A stretch of DNA of 64,000 bases from an uncultured Acetatifactor sp. (GTDB lineage Bacteria > Bacillota > Clostridia > Lachnospirales > Lachnospiraceae), in NCBI GenBank assembly GCA_910578185.1, contig CAJTPN010000011.1:65229-129228 (forward strand), given 5' to 3'. The notes under the pieces were generated by a model. It worked only from the letters and a program-made list of their open reading frames with translations, did no database searches and was not told the origin of the DNA. Of this stretch, positions 34,405 through 44,681 are shown piece after piece (the stretch's first letter is position 1; each line of letters starts with the position of its first letter). The position numbers were made by a program, and so were the translations under genes.

Positions 34405-35745
34405 TTATTCTTCCTTCTTCCAGGGACCATTCCTGTAAAAAAGAACTGACAGAACCATACCTATAACCCACCCCAAGGGCCATGCACACCAGATACCGGA
34501 GGAACCTAAGGGTACGGAAAATACAAGCGCCAATATAACCCTTAAAACAAGATCCGTGAAAGTGGCAATCATAAACCTTCCCATCAAAGCCGCGCCGCGA
34601 AGCACACCGTCCGCCACCAGCTTAACAGCCACAATAAAATAAAACGGTGAAACAATTCTCAAAAACATTAAGCCTGTGTCAATAGCCCTGCCTGTGATAT
34701 CTTTCATAAACAAATAAAGAAGATATCGTCCGCCAAACCAATAAAGCAGTACCAAAGGGATACACAACATCCACACCAGCTTTATACCCGCACAAAATCC
34801 CTGTTTTACGCGGTCCATCTTTCCTGCCCCTATGTTCTGAGATACATAGTTTGAAATTCCGTTTCCTATTGTGGTCAGAGAAGTAATCACCAGATTATTC
34901 AGCTTGATTGCAGCGGAATACCCTGCCATTACGCTGGGACCAAATCCGTTGATAACTCCCTGAAGCACAATATTTCCTACAGAAATAAAACTCTGCTGCA
35001 GAATGCTTGGAATGGCCACAACTGCAATCTTACCCAATAAATTCCAGGAAAATAATTGCACTTTGCCATCGGTTTCATCATCCACGGAAATTTTCCCAAG
35101 CCGCCTGAGCACTACCGTCATTGCAAGTAAACAACTGACTCCCTGACATAAAAATGTAGCCCATGCCACACCGCTCACACCCATATGGAAACCTTTTACA
35201 AACAAGATATCCATTGCAATATTAGCCAGGGACGAAGAAGCCAAAAAGTAAAAGGGGGTTCTGGAATCCCCCAGAGCAGAAAATATTCCTGTGGCCACAT
35301 TATAAAAGAACAGAAACGGCAGTCCAAAAAGATAAATATCCAGATAAAGCCTGGAATCAGCAAAAACTTCCCTTGGCGTATGTATCATGTACAACAGTTT
35401 TTCACATCCAATCATTCCTATAACCATCAATATTGCACACAAAACTCCTGTCGCAATAAGAGAGGTATAAACGGCCGTTTTCATCCGGCTGTATGCCTTT
35501 GTACCAAACAACCGGGATACGATCACAGAGCACCCGATATTACATCCAAATGCAAAAGCGATAAATATCAATGTAACTTCATAACTGTTTCCCACCGCAG
35601 CCAGCGCATTTTCCCCTTCAAACTTCCCAACCACAAAGCTGTCCGCAATATTGTATAACTGCTGAAAGATAATACTGCCAAACAAAGGCAGGCAAAAAAG
35701 CCACAATACCTTTTGTGGTTCTCCCACAGTCAAATCCTTATTCAT
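34405..35745 (-). CDS. MATE family efflux transporter
   Basis: A 446-residue protein with about twelve membrane segments. The N-terminus (PLFGSIIFQQLYNIADSFVVGKF) and AVGNSYEVTLIFIAFAFG are typical of MATE exporters, which expel cationic drugs or metabolites with sodium or proton import. GGGAG lies before the ATG. A short palindrome upstream may be an operator. The substrate is unknown. Confidence 0.87.
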   Translation of the reverse strand: MNKDLTVGEPQKVLWLFCLPLFGSIIFQQLYNIADSFVVGKFEGENALAAVGNSYEVTLIFIAFAFGCNIGCSVIVSRLFGTKAYSRMKTAVYTSLIATGVLCAILMVIGMIGCEKLLYMIHTPREVFADSRLYLDIYLFGLPFLFFYNVATGIFSALGDSRTPFYFLASSSLANIAMDILFVKGFHMGVSGVAWATFLCQGVSCLLAMTVVLRRLGKISVDDETDGKVQLFSWNLLGKIAVVAIPSILQQSFISVGNIVLQGVINGFGPSVMAGYSAAIKLNNLVITSLTTIGNGISNYVSQNIGAGKMDRVKQGFCAGIKLVWMLCIPLVLLYWFGGRYLLYLFMKDITGRAIDTGLMFLRIVSPFYFIVAVKLVADGVLRGAALMGRFMIATFTDLVLRVILALVFSVPLGSSGIWCAWPLGWVIGMVLSVLFYRNGPWKKEE

Positions 35746-35771
35746 AATAACTCCCTGCCTTTCAATGTCTA

Positions 35772-35788
35772 ATGATATTTGATATCAT
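35772..35788. promoter_or_regulatory. Palindrome upstream of the MATE gene, candidate operator
   Basis: ATGATAT-TTG-ATATCAT, a perfect 7-bp inverted repeat with 3-bp centre, 27 bp upstream of the MATE ATG and next to a TATTAT that could be a -10 box. The size suits a small dimeric repressor. No regulator gene is adjacent. The rest of 35746-36131 holds only the promoter at 36070. Confidence 0.35.
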
Positions 35789-36069
35789 AATAGAATCTCC
35801 GCTGCAATCCTTATGCCGCAGGTAGAATAGAAAATATTTGTTTAACCACCAGCATATTTTAACACATTATACACCTTCACTATAAAAAAGCAAGTATGAC
35901 ATGATACCTATTCACTCATTTATCAGACAGTCATTCACGGTAGAAACTGCCTGAACTGTTTATACATTCCCCAAATAGTCAAAATTGAGTTTCAGGACAA
36001 ATTTCGATGATCACCTGCAATTAATGTAAAAAACTGCTTCCAAACTGTAGACTATAGATTAAAATTTAC

Positions 36070-36098
36070 TTGCTTTTTTCGAAATGGAATGAGATAAT
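36070..36098 (+). promoter_or_regulatory. Promoter of the small membrane protein gene
   Basis: TTGCTT (36070-36075), 17-bp spacer, GATAAT (36093-36098), about 34 bp before the ATG at 36132. Confidence 0.55.
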
Positions 36099-36131
36099 AT
36101 CTTTAATTAATTTTGAGGAGGTATGTTTCAA

Positions 36132-36593
36132 ATGGCGAAACAATGGACAGTCAATGCAAACGGTGTAGACCATATGATTGAACACAAAGGAAATAAACTT
36201 ATCGTGGACGGGCAGACGTATCCGTTAAAAAGTTCTAACTGGTTTATTCAATTGATCGATTATGCTATCAATTTCGGTGATGTGACCTGCCGTTTTGTAG
36301 TAATCGGTAACAAGGTGGATTTGGCGGTTAATGGTACTTATGTCGGAAGTGGTGAACCATATGTCCCCATTTCCAATATCCCTGTGGCAGTCAACGTGCT
36401 TGCAGGCATCAGCGTGGTACTGGGTTTCCTGATGAACGGCATCATAGGATTGGCCATCGGTATTATTCTGGGCGCCTTATATTTCAAAATATATTTAAAA
36501 AATAGCAATCTTCCTCCTGTGATCATTCTTTTTTCCGTCGCCACCATTGGACAGATCGCATTTGGTGTTCTGGTTTCCATGTTGCTTGTATAA
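36132..36593 (+). CDS. Small membrane protein of unknown function
   Basis: A 153-residue protein that I do not recognise. The first 90 residues form a soluble beta-rich part (YPLKSSNWFIQLIDYAINF, CRFVVIGNKVDLAVNGTYV), followed by three or so hydrophobic segments including a G-rich one (GIIGLAIGIILGALYF). ATG 36132 is chosen because GAGGAGG sits 9 nt upstream; the earlier ATG at 36123 is too close to that site. A second small membrane protein gene follows after 75 bp. Confidence 0.65.
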   Translation: MAKQWTVNANGVDHMIEHKGNKLIVDGQTYPLKSSNWFIQLIDYAINFGDVTCRFVVIGNKVDLAVNGTYVGSGEPYVPISNIPVAVNVLAGISVVLGFLMNGIIGLAIGIILGALYFKIYLKNSNLPPVIILFSVATIGQIAFGVLVSMLLV

Positions 36594-36668
36594 ACACCAT
36601 ATTATTAACCGATTTTATATTGTCAACTTTTTATAATTAAATAGGAATAAACATAAAGGAAAATTCAA

Positions 36669-36995
36669 ATGGATAATAATTTTGATCATAATAATACTTA
36701 TCAGCAAAATACATCCCAACAAACTACGGTATCTCAACAACCTGTAGTAGTTAACGAACTTGAAACCAATAAAGACATGTACGCAATTACCTCACTTATC
36801 CTGGGTATATTAGGTCTTGTATTTTCCTGGTGCAGTTTTATTCCATTAATTATATGTATTATTGGAATTGTTTTAGGTATCAAAGGCATGGTAAAAACCA
36901 AACAACATACGGGCATAGCGCTTGCAGGCGTAATCACGTCCGCTATAGGATTGGCACTGGGCAGTATCTTTATCATTTTGTTTTTTCTTGTCTAA
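36669..36995 (+). CDS. DUF4190-type small membrane protein
   Basis: A 108-residue protein. A Q/N/T-rich N-terminal 35 residues precede two hydrophobic segments (ITSLILGILGLVFSWCSFIP and IICIIGIVLGIKGMVKTKQH), then GIALAGVITSAIGLALGSIF. The G-I-x-L-G motif pair is that of DUF4190 proteins, whose function is unknown. AAGGA lies before the ATG. Confidence 0.7.
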   Translation: MDNNFDHNNTYQQNTSQQTTVSQQPVVVNELETNKDMYAITSLILGILGLVFSWCSFIPLIICIIGIVLGIKGMVKTKQHTGIALAGVITSAIGLALGSIFIILFFLV

Positions 36996-37067
36996 AGATT
37001 ATAACAGCCCAGTTCCGTTCCCAGCGGAGACAGGTACATTCACAGAAAGCTTATACTGCGATATTTC

Positions 37068-38258
37068 TTAATTCTTGGCTGGAATCTTTTTCTGATCTTT
37101 GGAATATAACAGTTTCAATATAATCGGCGTTGATATACTGGAAACGATAATCAGCAGGATTACAGAAGTGAAATAAATCGGCGTCAACAATCCCACTGAC
37201 AAACCCTTCTGAGCCACAATCAGCGCCACTTCTCCTCGTGTCATCATACCAACTCCTATTTTCAAGGAATCCATGGTATTAAAACGACATAATTTTCCCA
37301 TAATGCCACAGCCAATGACCTTTCCCAACAATGCTACAATAACGAACGCTATTGAAAATAACAAAATGCTGAAGTCCATATTATCTATATTGGTCTTTAA
37401 ACCAATGCTGGCAAAGAATATGGGGCCGAAAATCATATAAGAGCTCACTTCCATCTTCTCTTCTATATAATAGGAATCTTTGATGGAACACAGGATGATC
37501 CCCGCCACATAAGCCCCTGTGATATCTGCTATTCCAAAAAACTTTTCCGCTGCATAGGCAAAGAAAAAGCAAAGCGCCAAACTGATGATGGGAATCCTTC
37601 TGGTATGGGGATAACGGGAATCCAAAAATTTAAATACTTTATAAAGAATAAATCCAAGTATCAGCGCCATCACAAAGAATAATATTGTAGAAATAACTAC
37701 TTTTCCTGGATTGGATTCCGGACTTTTAAATCCTACTACGAAAGTAAGTACAATAATGCCAATCACATCGTCTATGATGGCAGCACTCAAAATAGTTGTC
37801 CCTACCTTTTCTTTCAATTTCCCCATCTCTTTTAGAGATTCCACCGTAATACTTACACTGGTAGCGGTCATAATTACACCAATAAAAACTGCCATATAAA
37901 ACTTTTCGGAACCCCAAGGCGCCGTTCCGTAGAATCCCATATACAAAAAGGTACCGCACACCAAAGGTACAAAAACACCTGCACAGGCAATCAACAGAGC
38001 AATCGGTCCTGTCTTTAACAACTCCTTCAGATTTGTCTCCAATCCTGCGGAAAACATCAACAATACCACTCCGATCTCCGCCATCTCCATCAGAAAATCC
38101 GTCTGCTGTACCAGTCCCAGAACGCTTGGTCCGATTAGCAAACCTGCCACAATCTCTCCTACCACTTGGGGAGCCTTACACTTTCTGGCCAAAATTCCTA
38201 CAAGCTTTGCAAAAATAATTATTATTGCCAAATCTTTAAATACACTATAAGCTTCCAT
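37068..38258 (-). CDS. CPA2 family cation:proton antiporter
   Basis: A 396-residue membrane protein of the monovalent cation:proton antiporter-2 family (Kef/NapA-like), without the C-terminal RCK/TrkA nucleotide-binding domain found in full KefB/C. Recognisable stretches are CKAPQVVGEIVAGLLIGPSV, VVLLMFSAGLETNLKEL, TATSVSITVESLKEMGKL, and ILSAAIIDDVIGIIVL, which holds the DD pair of the transport site. It likely exchanges Na+ or K+ for protons to hold pH and ion balance. AGGAT lies before the ATG. Confidence 0.85.
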   Translation of the reverse strand: MEAYSVFKDLAIIIIFAKLVGILARKCKAPQVVGEIVAGLLIGPSVLGLVQQTDFLMEMAEIGVVLLMFSAGLETNLKELLKTGPIALLIACAGVFVPLVCGTFLYMGFYGTAPWGSEKFYMAVFIGVIMTATSVSITVESLKEMGKLKEKVGTTILSAAIIDDVIGIIVLTFVVGFKSPESNPGKVVISTILFFVMALILGFILYKVFKFLDSRYPHTRRIPIISLALCFFFAYAAEKFFGIADITGAYVAGIILCSIKDSYYIEEKMEVSSYMIFGPIFFASIGLKTNIDNMDFSILLFSIAFVIVALLGKVIGCGIMGKLCRFNTMDSLKIGVGMMTRGEVALIVAQKGLSVGLLTPIYFTSVILLIIVSSISTPIILKLLYSKDQKKIPAKN

Positions 38259-38351
38259 GATTTTATCCTGCTTTCCTAATATATTATTACGCGGGTTTTA
38301 CGCCGCATTCGATTACAAGGTTTGTGAAATGGTTCCTGTAATGTTGCCAAG

Positions 38352-38402
38352 AATAAGACGAGACAAATGAATTCAAAAAACTCCATTGTTCCCGTCTTAT
38401 TT
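38352..38402 (-). terminator. Hairpin after gyrA
   Basis: Long imperfect stem (gaataagacgagacaaatg with cattgttcccgtcttattc) 34 bp past the gyrA stop. It also lies upstream of the antiporter gene in the same direction and so separates the two transcripts. Confidence 0.6.
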
Positions 38403-38435
38403 CTTCTCTTACTTGCTTAATTTACTTCCTTACAT

Positions 38436-40973
38436 TCAGCTCTTTTCTTGTTCCGTCGTCACTTCCGTTACCTCATCGGGAGATACTTCCTCCACCACAT
38501 CCCCTTCGCTGTCTATCTTCTCTCTTACCTTGGCGATTCTGGCCACCTTAATTCCTTCGTCCAGATTCATCATCTTGACGCCTGAAGTAATTCTGCCCAA
38601 TGTGGAAATATCCTGCATCCTGAGCTGGATAATAATACCTTCCGTAGTGATCATCATAATTTCATTGTCATCATTGACCGCCTTAACGCCCACTACATTT
38701 CCTGTTTTCTCAGTGATCTTATAGCACTTTACTCCCTTTCCGCCCCGGTTCTGTACGCCGAATTCCTTCAGATAAGTACGTTTTCCCATACCGTTTTCGG
38801 ATACAATCAGAAGAGAATCTCCCTGGCTTTGAAGCTGCATACCTATAATTTCATCCCCGTGGGACAGATTCATACCGATTACTCCCATGGAACTTCTGCT
38901 GGTAGCGCGCACATCCGTCTCTTTAAACCGAATACACATGCCCTGCTTGGTCACAAGGAAAATTTCGCTGTCCCTGTCTGTGGTCTTTACTTCAATCAGT
39001 TCATCATCTTCCTTCAAATTGATGGCAGTCAATCCCTTTTTCCTGATATTGCTGTATTCTATCAAGGAAGTTTTCTTTACGATTCCTGTCCTTGTGACCA
39101 TAAAAAGATTCTTACCACTGTTATAATCCTCAATGGGAATCATTGCGGTAATCTTCTCCCCAGGTGTCAGCTGTAACAAGTTTACGATGGCCGTACCCCT
39201 GGCAGTTCTGCCGGCTTCCGGTATTTCATATGCCTTTAACCGATAAACCCTGCCCAAATTCGTAAAGAAGTTGAGATAATGATAAGTGGTGGTCATCAAG
39301 AGGTCTTCAATAAAATCATCCTCAATGGTCTGCATACCCTTGATCCCCTTGCCCCCACGATTCTGGGATTTAAAATTATCCACTGTCATACGCTTAATAT
39401 AACCTAAGCTGGTCAGAGCAATCACTGTATTTTCTTTTGGGACCATGTCTTCTTCAGAGAAATCAAATTCATCAAAACCTATCTTGGTTCTTCTGTCATC
39501 TCCATGTTTATCTGAAATTTCCATAATTTCTTTTTTAATCACGCCCAAAAGCAGCTTTTCATCTGCAAGAATTGTCTTTAGTTCACCGATACGCTTCTGC
39601 AGCTCCTCATGTTCGCTTTCCAACTTCTCCCGCTCCAGACCTGTCAACGCCCGCAGACGCATATCCACAATCGCCTGGGCTTGGGCGTCTGAAAGCTCAA
39701 ATCGCTCAATCAGACGCTGCTTTGCGAGCTGAGTATCACGGCTGCTGCGGATAATGGATATCACCTCATCAATGAAATCCAGCGCTTTCAACAATCCCAG
39801 TAAAATATGATCTCTTTCTTCCGCCTTATTCAGCTCATACCTGCTTCTTCTTGTTACCACTTCTTCCTGATGTTTCAGGTAATGTGTCAACATGTCAAGC
39901 AAACTCATTATCTTTGGTTCCTGATTCACCAAAGCAAGCATGATAATACCATAAGAATTTTGAAGCTGTGTATGTTTGTAAAGCTGATTTAGTATGATAT
40001 TGGCGTTGGCATCTTTCCGAAGTTCAATAACGACCCGAACACCTTCTCTGTTGGACTCATCACGTATCTCCGTAATACCGTCTACTTTTTTCAGCTTAAC
40101 CAATTCGGCGATCTTGATAATCAGGTTCGCCTTATTTACCATGTAAGGCAATTCCGTGGCAATAATCTGACTTTTTCCGTTTGGCAGGGTCTCTATATCG
40201 GTGATTGCCCTCACCACAACCTTTCCTCGCCCTGTTCTGTAAGCTTCCTCACATCCCCTGGTACCCAATATCAATCCGCCCGTAGGAAAATCAGGGGCTT
40301 TCACCAGTTCCAAAATCTCTTCAATAGTAGTGTCCCTGTCCTCATTCACCTTATTGTCAATCATTTTATTGATGGCATTAATAACTTCCCGCAGATTATG
40401 TGGCGGTATATTAGTTGCCATTCCCACGGCGATACCGGTGGTACCGTTTACCAACAGATTGGGATATCGTCCCGGTAGAACTACAGGTTCTTTCTCCGTA
40501 TCATCAAAGTTAGGTATGAAATCCACCGTATCCTTGTTGATATCCGCTAACAATTCCATGGATATCTTGGATAGTCTGGCCTCCGTATAACGCATTGCCG
40601 CAGCGCCGTCTCCGTCCATGGAGCCAAAGTTTCCATGTCCATCCACAAGCGGATACCTGGTGGACCAGTCTTGGGCCATATTGACCAAAGCACCGTAAAT
40701 GGAACTGTCCCCATGGGGATGAAACTTACCCATGGTATCACCGACAATACGAGCACTTTTACGATGAGGCTTATCAGGGCCATTATTTAATTCGATCATG
40801 GAATAGAGTACACGACGCTGAACCGGTTTCAGGCCATCCCTAACGTCCGGAAGGGCACGTGAGGCAATAACACTCATGGCATAGTCAATAAAGAAGTTTT
40901 CCATTTTCTCCTTCAAGTCCACTTCATGAATCTTATCCACTTCCGGATTGTTGTCAAAAATATCATCGTTCAT
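38436..40973 (-). CDS. gyrA: DNA gyrase subunit A
   Basis: An 845-residue protein. The N-terminal breakage-reunion domain has the QRRVLYSMIEL region, the quinolone-region HPHGDSSIYGALV, and the catalytic Tyr in ARYTEARLSKI form (AAMRYTEARLSKIS). The C-terminal beta-propeller contains the gyrase box (QNRGGKGIKGMQ near the start of the domain). The tail is acidic. With GyrB it introduces negative supercoils. It follows gyrB by 94 bp in the origin cluster. A serine at the usual quinolone position (GDSSIY) suggests the wild-type state. Confidence 0.96.
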   Translation of the reverse strand: MNDDIFDNNPEVDKIHEVDLKEKMENFFIDYAMSVIASRALPDVRDGLKPVQRRVLYSMIELNNGPDKPHRKSARIVGDTMGKFHPHGDSSIYGALVNMAQDWSTRYPLVDGHGNFGSMDGDGAAAMRYTEARLSKISMELLADINKDTVDFIPNFDDTEKEPVVLPGRYPNLLVNGTTGIAVGMATNIPPHNLREVINAINKMIDNKVNEDRDTTIEEILELVKAPDFPTGGLILGTRGCEEAYRTGRGKVVVRAITDIETLPNGKSQIIATELPYMVNKANLIIKIAELVKLKKVDGITEIRDESNREGVRVVIELRKDANANIILNQLYKHTQLQNSYGIIMLALVNQEPKIMSLLDMLTHYLKHQEEVVTRRSRYELNKAEERDHILLGLLKALDFIDEVISIIRSSRDTQLAKQRLIERFELSDAQAQAIVDMRLRALTGLEREKLESEHEELQKRIGELKTILADEKLLLGVIKKEIMEISDKHGDDRRTKIGFDEFDFSEEDMVPKENTVIALTSLGYIKRMTVDNFKSQNRGGKGIKGMQTIEDDFIEDLLMTTTYHYLNFFTNLGRVYRLKAYEIPEAGRTARGTAIVNLLQLTPGEKITAMIPIEDYNSGKNLFMVTRTGIVKKTSLIEYSNIRKKGLTAINLKEDDELIEVKTTDRDSEIFLVTKQGMCIRFKETDVRATSRSSMGVIGMNLSHGDEIIGMQLQSQGDSLLIVSENGMGKRTYLKEFGVQNRGGKGVKCYKITEKTGNVVGVKAVNDDNEIMMITTEGIIIQLRMQDISTLGRITSGVKMMNLDEGIKVARIAKVREKIDSEGDVVEEVSPDEVTEVTTEQEKS

Positions 40974-41067
40974 GTTTTATTCCTCTCTGCACGCCTACGG
41001 CGGGCATCACTCCATACGGCTGCTTTTTAGTTTTAGCAAAACAGTTTTCAGACACGCCCCAAATCCT

Positions 41068-43173
41068 TTAATAAAAATCAATATTCTTTACAAACTTGGC
41101 ATTTTCCTCAATATATTCCCTCCGCGGTTCCACTTTATCACCCATAAGAGTTGTAAAAGTAAGATCTATCTCCGCATCCATCTCCTTGTCATAATTGACA
41201 CGAAGTAATGTCCTGCGGGCAGGGTCCATGGTGGTCTCCCAAAGCTGTTCTGCATCCATCTCACCCAGTCCCTTATACCGCTGGATTTTGTTGTTCTGAT
41301 CTCTGCCCACTTCCTTTAAGATGCTTTCCAGTTCTTCGTCACTATAAGCATACCACACTTTCTTATTTTTTTCCAGCTTATAAAGAGGGGGTTTAGCCAG
41401 ATATACATGCCCTTCCTTAATCAAATCCGGCATAAAACGATAAATAAACGTAAGCAGCAACGTACTGATATGGGCGCCGTCCACATCGGCATCGGTCATC
41501 AATATGATTTTGTCATAGCGCAGCTTCGTAATATCAAAATCCTCATGAATCCCTGTTCCGAATGCAGTGATCATAGCCTTGATCTCCGCATTTCCATATA
41601 TTTTATCCAATCTTGCCTTCTCCACATTTAAAATCTTGCCGCGAAGGGGCAAAATAGCCTGAGTTGCACGGGCTCTCGCCGTCTTGGCGCTGCCCCCGGC
41701 AGATTCTCCCTCCACAATGTAGATCTCGCAGTTTTTCGGATCCTTATCGGAACAATCTGCCAGTTTTCCGGGCAACGTCATACCGTCCAAAGCAGTTTTT
41801 CTCCTGGTCAGATCTCTGGCCTTTCTTGCTGCTTCCCTTGCCCGCTGTGCTAAAATAGACTTTTCACAGATGGTCTTTGCCACCATGGGATTCTGCTCCA
41901 GAAAGTAGGTAAGTTGTTCGCTGACTATATTGTCAACGGCGCTTCTGGCTTCACTGTTTCCTAATTTCTGCTTTGTCTGTCCCTCAAACTGAGGTTCTTC
42001 TATCTTTACACTGATTATGGCCGTCAGACCTTCTCTGATATCCTCACCGGATAAATTTGGCTCATTATCTTTTAACAGTTTTGCATTTCTGGCATAATCA
42101 TTAAAAGTCTTTGTAACCGCATTGCGAAACCCCTGTAAATGGGTTCCTCCTTCCGGTGTATTGATATTGTTTACAAAGCTGAACACACTTTCATTGTAAG
42201 AGTCATTGTGCTGGAACGAAACTTCCACATAAATATTATTTTTCTGACCTTCAAAATACAGGACGTTTTCATATAAAGGAGTCTTACTTCTGTTTAAGTA
42301 AGTGACAAATTCCTTGATACCTCCCTCAAAATAAAACTCAACAACCTTTTCTTTCTGCTTCTTTTCCGGTTTATCTTCCGGCTCCGTTTCTGTGACCTCC
42401 TCCGAGCGATCTTTCTCCGCCCGCTGCAATAACTCGTTAATCTGGCTGTTTCCGGTTTCACCGGTGATATTTTCACCATGGATGATATCCACAGGAATTT
42501 CTTCCTTCCTCTCATCCCGCAAAATCATGCGAAGTCCTTTAGTCAAAAAGGCCATCTCACGAAGTCTTAGTTTCAAAACTTCAAAATCAAAAACTGTCGT
42601 CTCCGTAAATATGGTCTTATCCGGCAGAAATGTAATTTTACTCCCTGTCTTTTCCGGAAGACATGTGCCTATTTCCTTTAAGGGATAACAAACTTTTCCG
42701 TATTCATACCGTTGTTTATATACCTTGCCTTCCTGGCAAATCTCCACTTCAAGCCATTCGGAAAGTGCATTTACTACAGAGGCACCCACACCGTGCAATC
42801 CGCCTGATACTTTATATCCGCCGCTTCCGAATTTTCCTCCGGCGTGCAGTATCGTAAATACCACTTCCACCGCAGGAATACCTGCCTTATGATTGATACC
42901 AACCGGAATACCTCGCCCATTATCGGTGACGGTGATGGAATTTCCCTCATGAATCGTAACTTCTATGGTATCACAGAATCCGGCCAACGCTTCGTCAACC
43001 GCATTGTCCACAATCTCATATACCATATGATGAAGTCCCCTGCTGGATGTGGTACCTATATACATTCCAGGAACCTGCCTGACCGCTTCCAGACCTTCCA
43101 GAATCTGAATCTGATCCGCACCATATTCATGATCTACCGCCGTATTGCCGATGTTTTCTTCATTCTTGCTCAT
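41068..43173 (-). CDS. gyrB: DNA gyrase subunit B
   Basis: A 701-residue protein with the GHKL ATPase domain (YEIVDNAVDEALAG, VTDNGRGIPVGI, GGLHGVGASVVNALS) and the TOPRIM domain (EGESAGGSAKTAR, DADVDGAHI). It is longer than the roughly 640 residues usual for Firmicutes because of a charged insertion of about 50 residues (about 228-277, rich in E and K) just before the EFYFEGGIKEF segment. ATG 43173 has AGGAAAGG upstream and is preferred over an earlier frame opening. It lies between recF and gyrA. Confidence 0.96.
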   Translation of the reverse strand: MSKNEENIGNTAVDHEYGADQIQILEGLEAVRQVPGMYIGTTSSRGLHHMVYEIVDNAVDEALAGFCDTIEVTIHEGNSITVTDNGRGIPVGINHKAGIPAVEVVFTILHAGGKFGSGGYKVSGGLHGVGASVVNALSEWLEVEICQEGKVYKQRYEYGKVCYPLKEIGTCLPEKTGSKITFLPDKTIFTETTVFDFEVLKLRLREMAFLTKGLRMILRDERKEEIPVDIIHGENITGETGNSQINELLQRAEKDRSEEVTETEPEDKPEKKQKEKVVEFYFEGGIKEFVTYLNRSKTPLYENVLYFEGQKNNIYVEVSFQHNDSYNESVFSFVNNINTPEGGTHLQGFRNAVTKTFNDYARNAKLLKDNEPNLSGEDIREGLTAIISVKIEEPQFEGQTKQKLGNSEARSAVDNIVSEQLTYFLEQNPMVAKTICEKSILAQRAREAARKARDLTRRKTALDGMTLPGKLADCSDKDPKNCEIYIVEGESAGGSAKTARARATQAILPLRGKILNVEKARLDKIYGNAEIKAMITAFGTGIHEDFDITKLRYDKIILMTDADVDGAHISTLLLTFIYRFMPDLIKEGHVYLAKPPLYKLEKNKKVWYAYSDEELESILKEVGRDQNNKIQRYKGLGEMDAEQLWETTMDPARRTLLRVNYDKEMDAEIDLTFTTLMGDKVEPRREYIEENAKFVKNIDFY

Positions 43174-43244
43174 ATATGTCCTTTCCTGTAGCAAATATTG
43201 TCAATCCATGCACTCTCATTGTAACAGCCAAGGCTGCATAACCA

Positions 43245-44336
43245 TTACTTCTCATTCATGCAGGTAACTGTCCCCTCACATACCTTATAAACCCTGTTCA
43301 TCTCAAACCGGTTATTGACAAATTCCTCCAATCCCGTACAGGTAATAATGGTCTGTATCTCTCCGATACTGGTTAACAAAAAATTCCGCCTGTTGGAGTC
43401 CAACTCCGAAAGCACATCATCCAACAGTAAAACCGGCGTATCCTTTGTTATTTTTTTCACCAATTCTATCTCGGAAAGCTTCAGAGATAGCGCTGCCGTT
43501 CGCTGCTGTCCCTGGGAACCAAATTTTCTGATATCCAGATCCCCGCTCATAAATACAAAGTCATCTCTGTGAGGTCCCACAGACGTCATCTTTGCCCTGA
43601 TATCCCGGTCCTGATTATCCCGCAGTTTCTTTTCAAATTCTTCCATACAGACGTCAGGTTCATAACAGATTTTGATTTCTTCTTTCCCACCTGACAGTTT
43701 CCTGTGAATATCATAGATAATCTCATTTAACTGTTCAATAAAAAGCCCTCTGCGCTCAATAATCTTACTTCCAAAGGATGCCAGCTGCATATCCCATATA
43801 CCTAGCGTCTCCTTTAAGGCAGGATTTGCATACATATCTTTCAGCAGTTTATTTCTCTGGTTCACAATTTTATTATAATGATTCAGATTGTAAAGATAAA
43901 AACTGTCCAACTGACATAATTCCATGTCCACAAATCTTCTTCTCTCCGCCGGACCATTTTTAATAATACCCAGATCTTCCGGTGAGAAGAAAACCACATT
44001 GCAAAGCCCAAGCAGATCTGCTGCTTTCTTTATCTTCTGTCCGTCAATGGCTATCCCTTTTGATTTATTCTTCCTTAAGTGCATATCAATTTTTGTCTCC
44101 ACCCCATCCTTTTCCAGATACGCCCTGATATGCCCTTCCTCTTTGTCAAAATTGACAATTTCCTTGTCTTTACTTCCCTTGTGGGACTTTGTGGTGGCCA
44201 TCACAAAGATAGCCTCCAAAATATTGGTCTTTCCCTGGGCGTTATCCCCATAAAGAATGGTAGTCCCCCTGTCAAACTGAATAGTAAGGGAATTATAATT
44301 TCTGTAATCCGCCAGCTCTAACGATTTGATAACCAT
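43245..44336 (-). CDS. recF: DNA replication/repair protein RecF
   Basis: A 363-residue SMC-like ATPase. Walker A is GDNAQGKTNILEAI, the signature lies in FGSQGQQRTAALSLKL, and Walker B in PVLLLDDVLSELD. RecF helps load RecA at gaps. The start ATG follows GAGG and lies 2 bp past the yaaA stop, the usual order in Firmicutes. Confidence 0.95.
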   Translation of the reverse strand: MVIKSLELADYRNYNSLTIQFDRGTTILYGDNAQGKTNILEAIFVMATTKSHKGSKDKEIVNFDKEEGHIRAYLEKDGVETKIDMHLRKNKSKGIAIDGQKIKKAADLLGLCNVVFFSPEDLGIIKNGPAERRRFVDMELCQLDSFYLYNLNHYNKIVNQRNKLLKDMYANPALKETLGIWDMQLASFGSKIIERRGLFIEQLNEIIYDIHRKLSGGKEEIKICYEPDVCMEEFEKKLRDNQDRDIRAKMTSVGPHRDDFVFMSGDLDIRKFGSQGQQRTAALSLKLSEIELVKKITKDTPVLLLDDVLSELDSNRRNFLLTSIGEIQTIITCTGLEEFVNNRFEMNRVYKVCEGTVTCMNEK

Positions 44337-44338
44337 TT

Positions 44339-44578
44339 TTATACCTCTGCGTCAGGCTGTTGCATTGATACAATCTCAACGGATTCTCCGCTCAATAATT
44401 CCACCACATCCCCTTCAACCAGCTTTCTGCCCCGCCTTACCTCTACATAACCGTTTACCATCACCCGGCCGCACTGAATTTCCAATTTGGCGTCGGCTCC
44501 GGATTCCACCAGTCCCGCCGCCTTCAGCGCCTGACCAAGTTTAATATGATCTTCCCTTAAATACAGTACATTCTGCAT
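44339..44578 (-). CDS. yaaA: S4-domain RNA-binding protein (YaaA/YlmH-like)
   Basis: A 79-residue S4 domain protein of the type encoded between dnaN and recF. The sequence KLGQALKAAGLVESGADAK is the S4 helix pair and VNGYVEVRRGRKL the RNA-facing hairpin. Two ATGs (44584, 44578) lie behind AAAGGAG; the second has the better 7-nt spacing. Function is probably RNA binding linked to ribosomes. Confidence 0.88.
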   Translation of the reverse strand: MQNVLYLREDHIKLGQALKAAGLVESGADAKLEIQCGRVMVNGYVEVRRGRKLVEGDVVELLSGESVEIVSMQQPDAEV

Positions 44579-44681
44579 CTCCATGCTCCTTTATTCTTCC
44601 CGCGTACAATAAGCCCGCGCTTAAAAGTCATCTTACGGTTGGTTTGCGGTTACCATCCTCCTCATACCCTTCCTCTTACGG

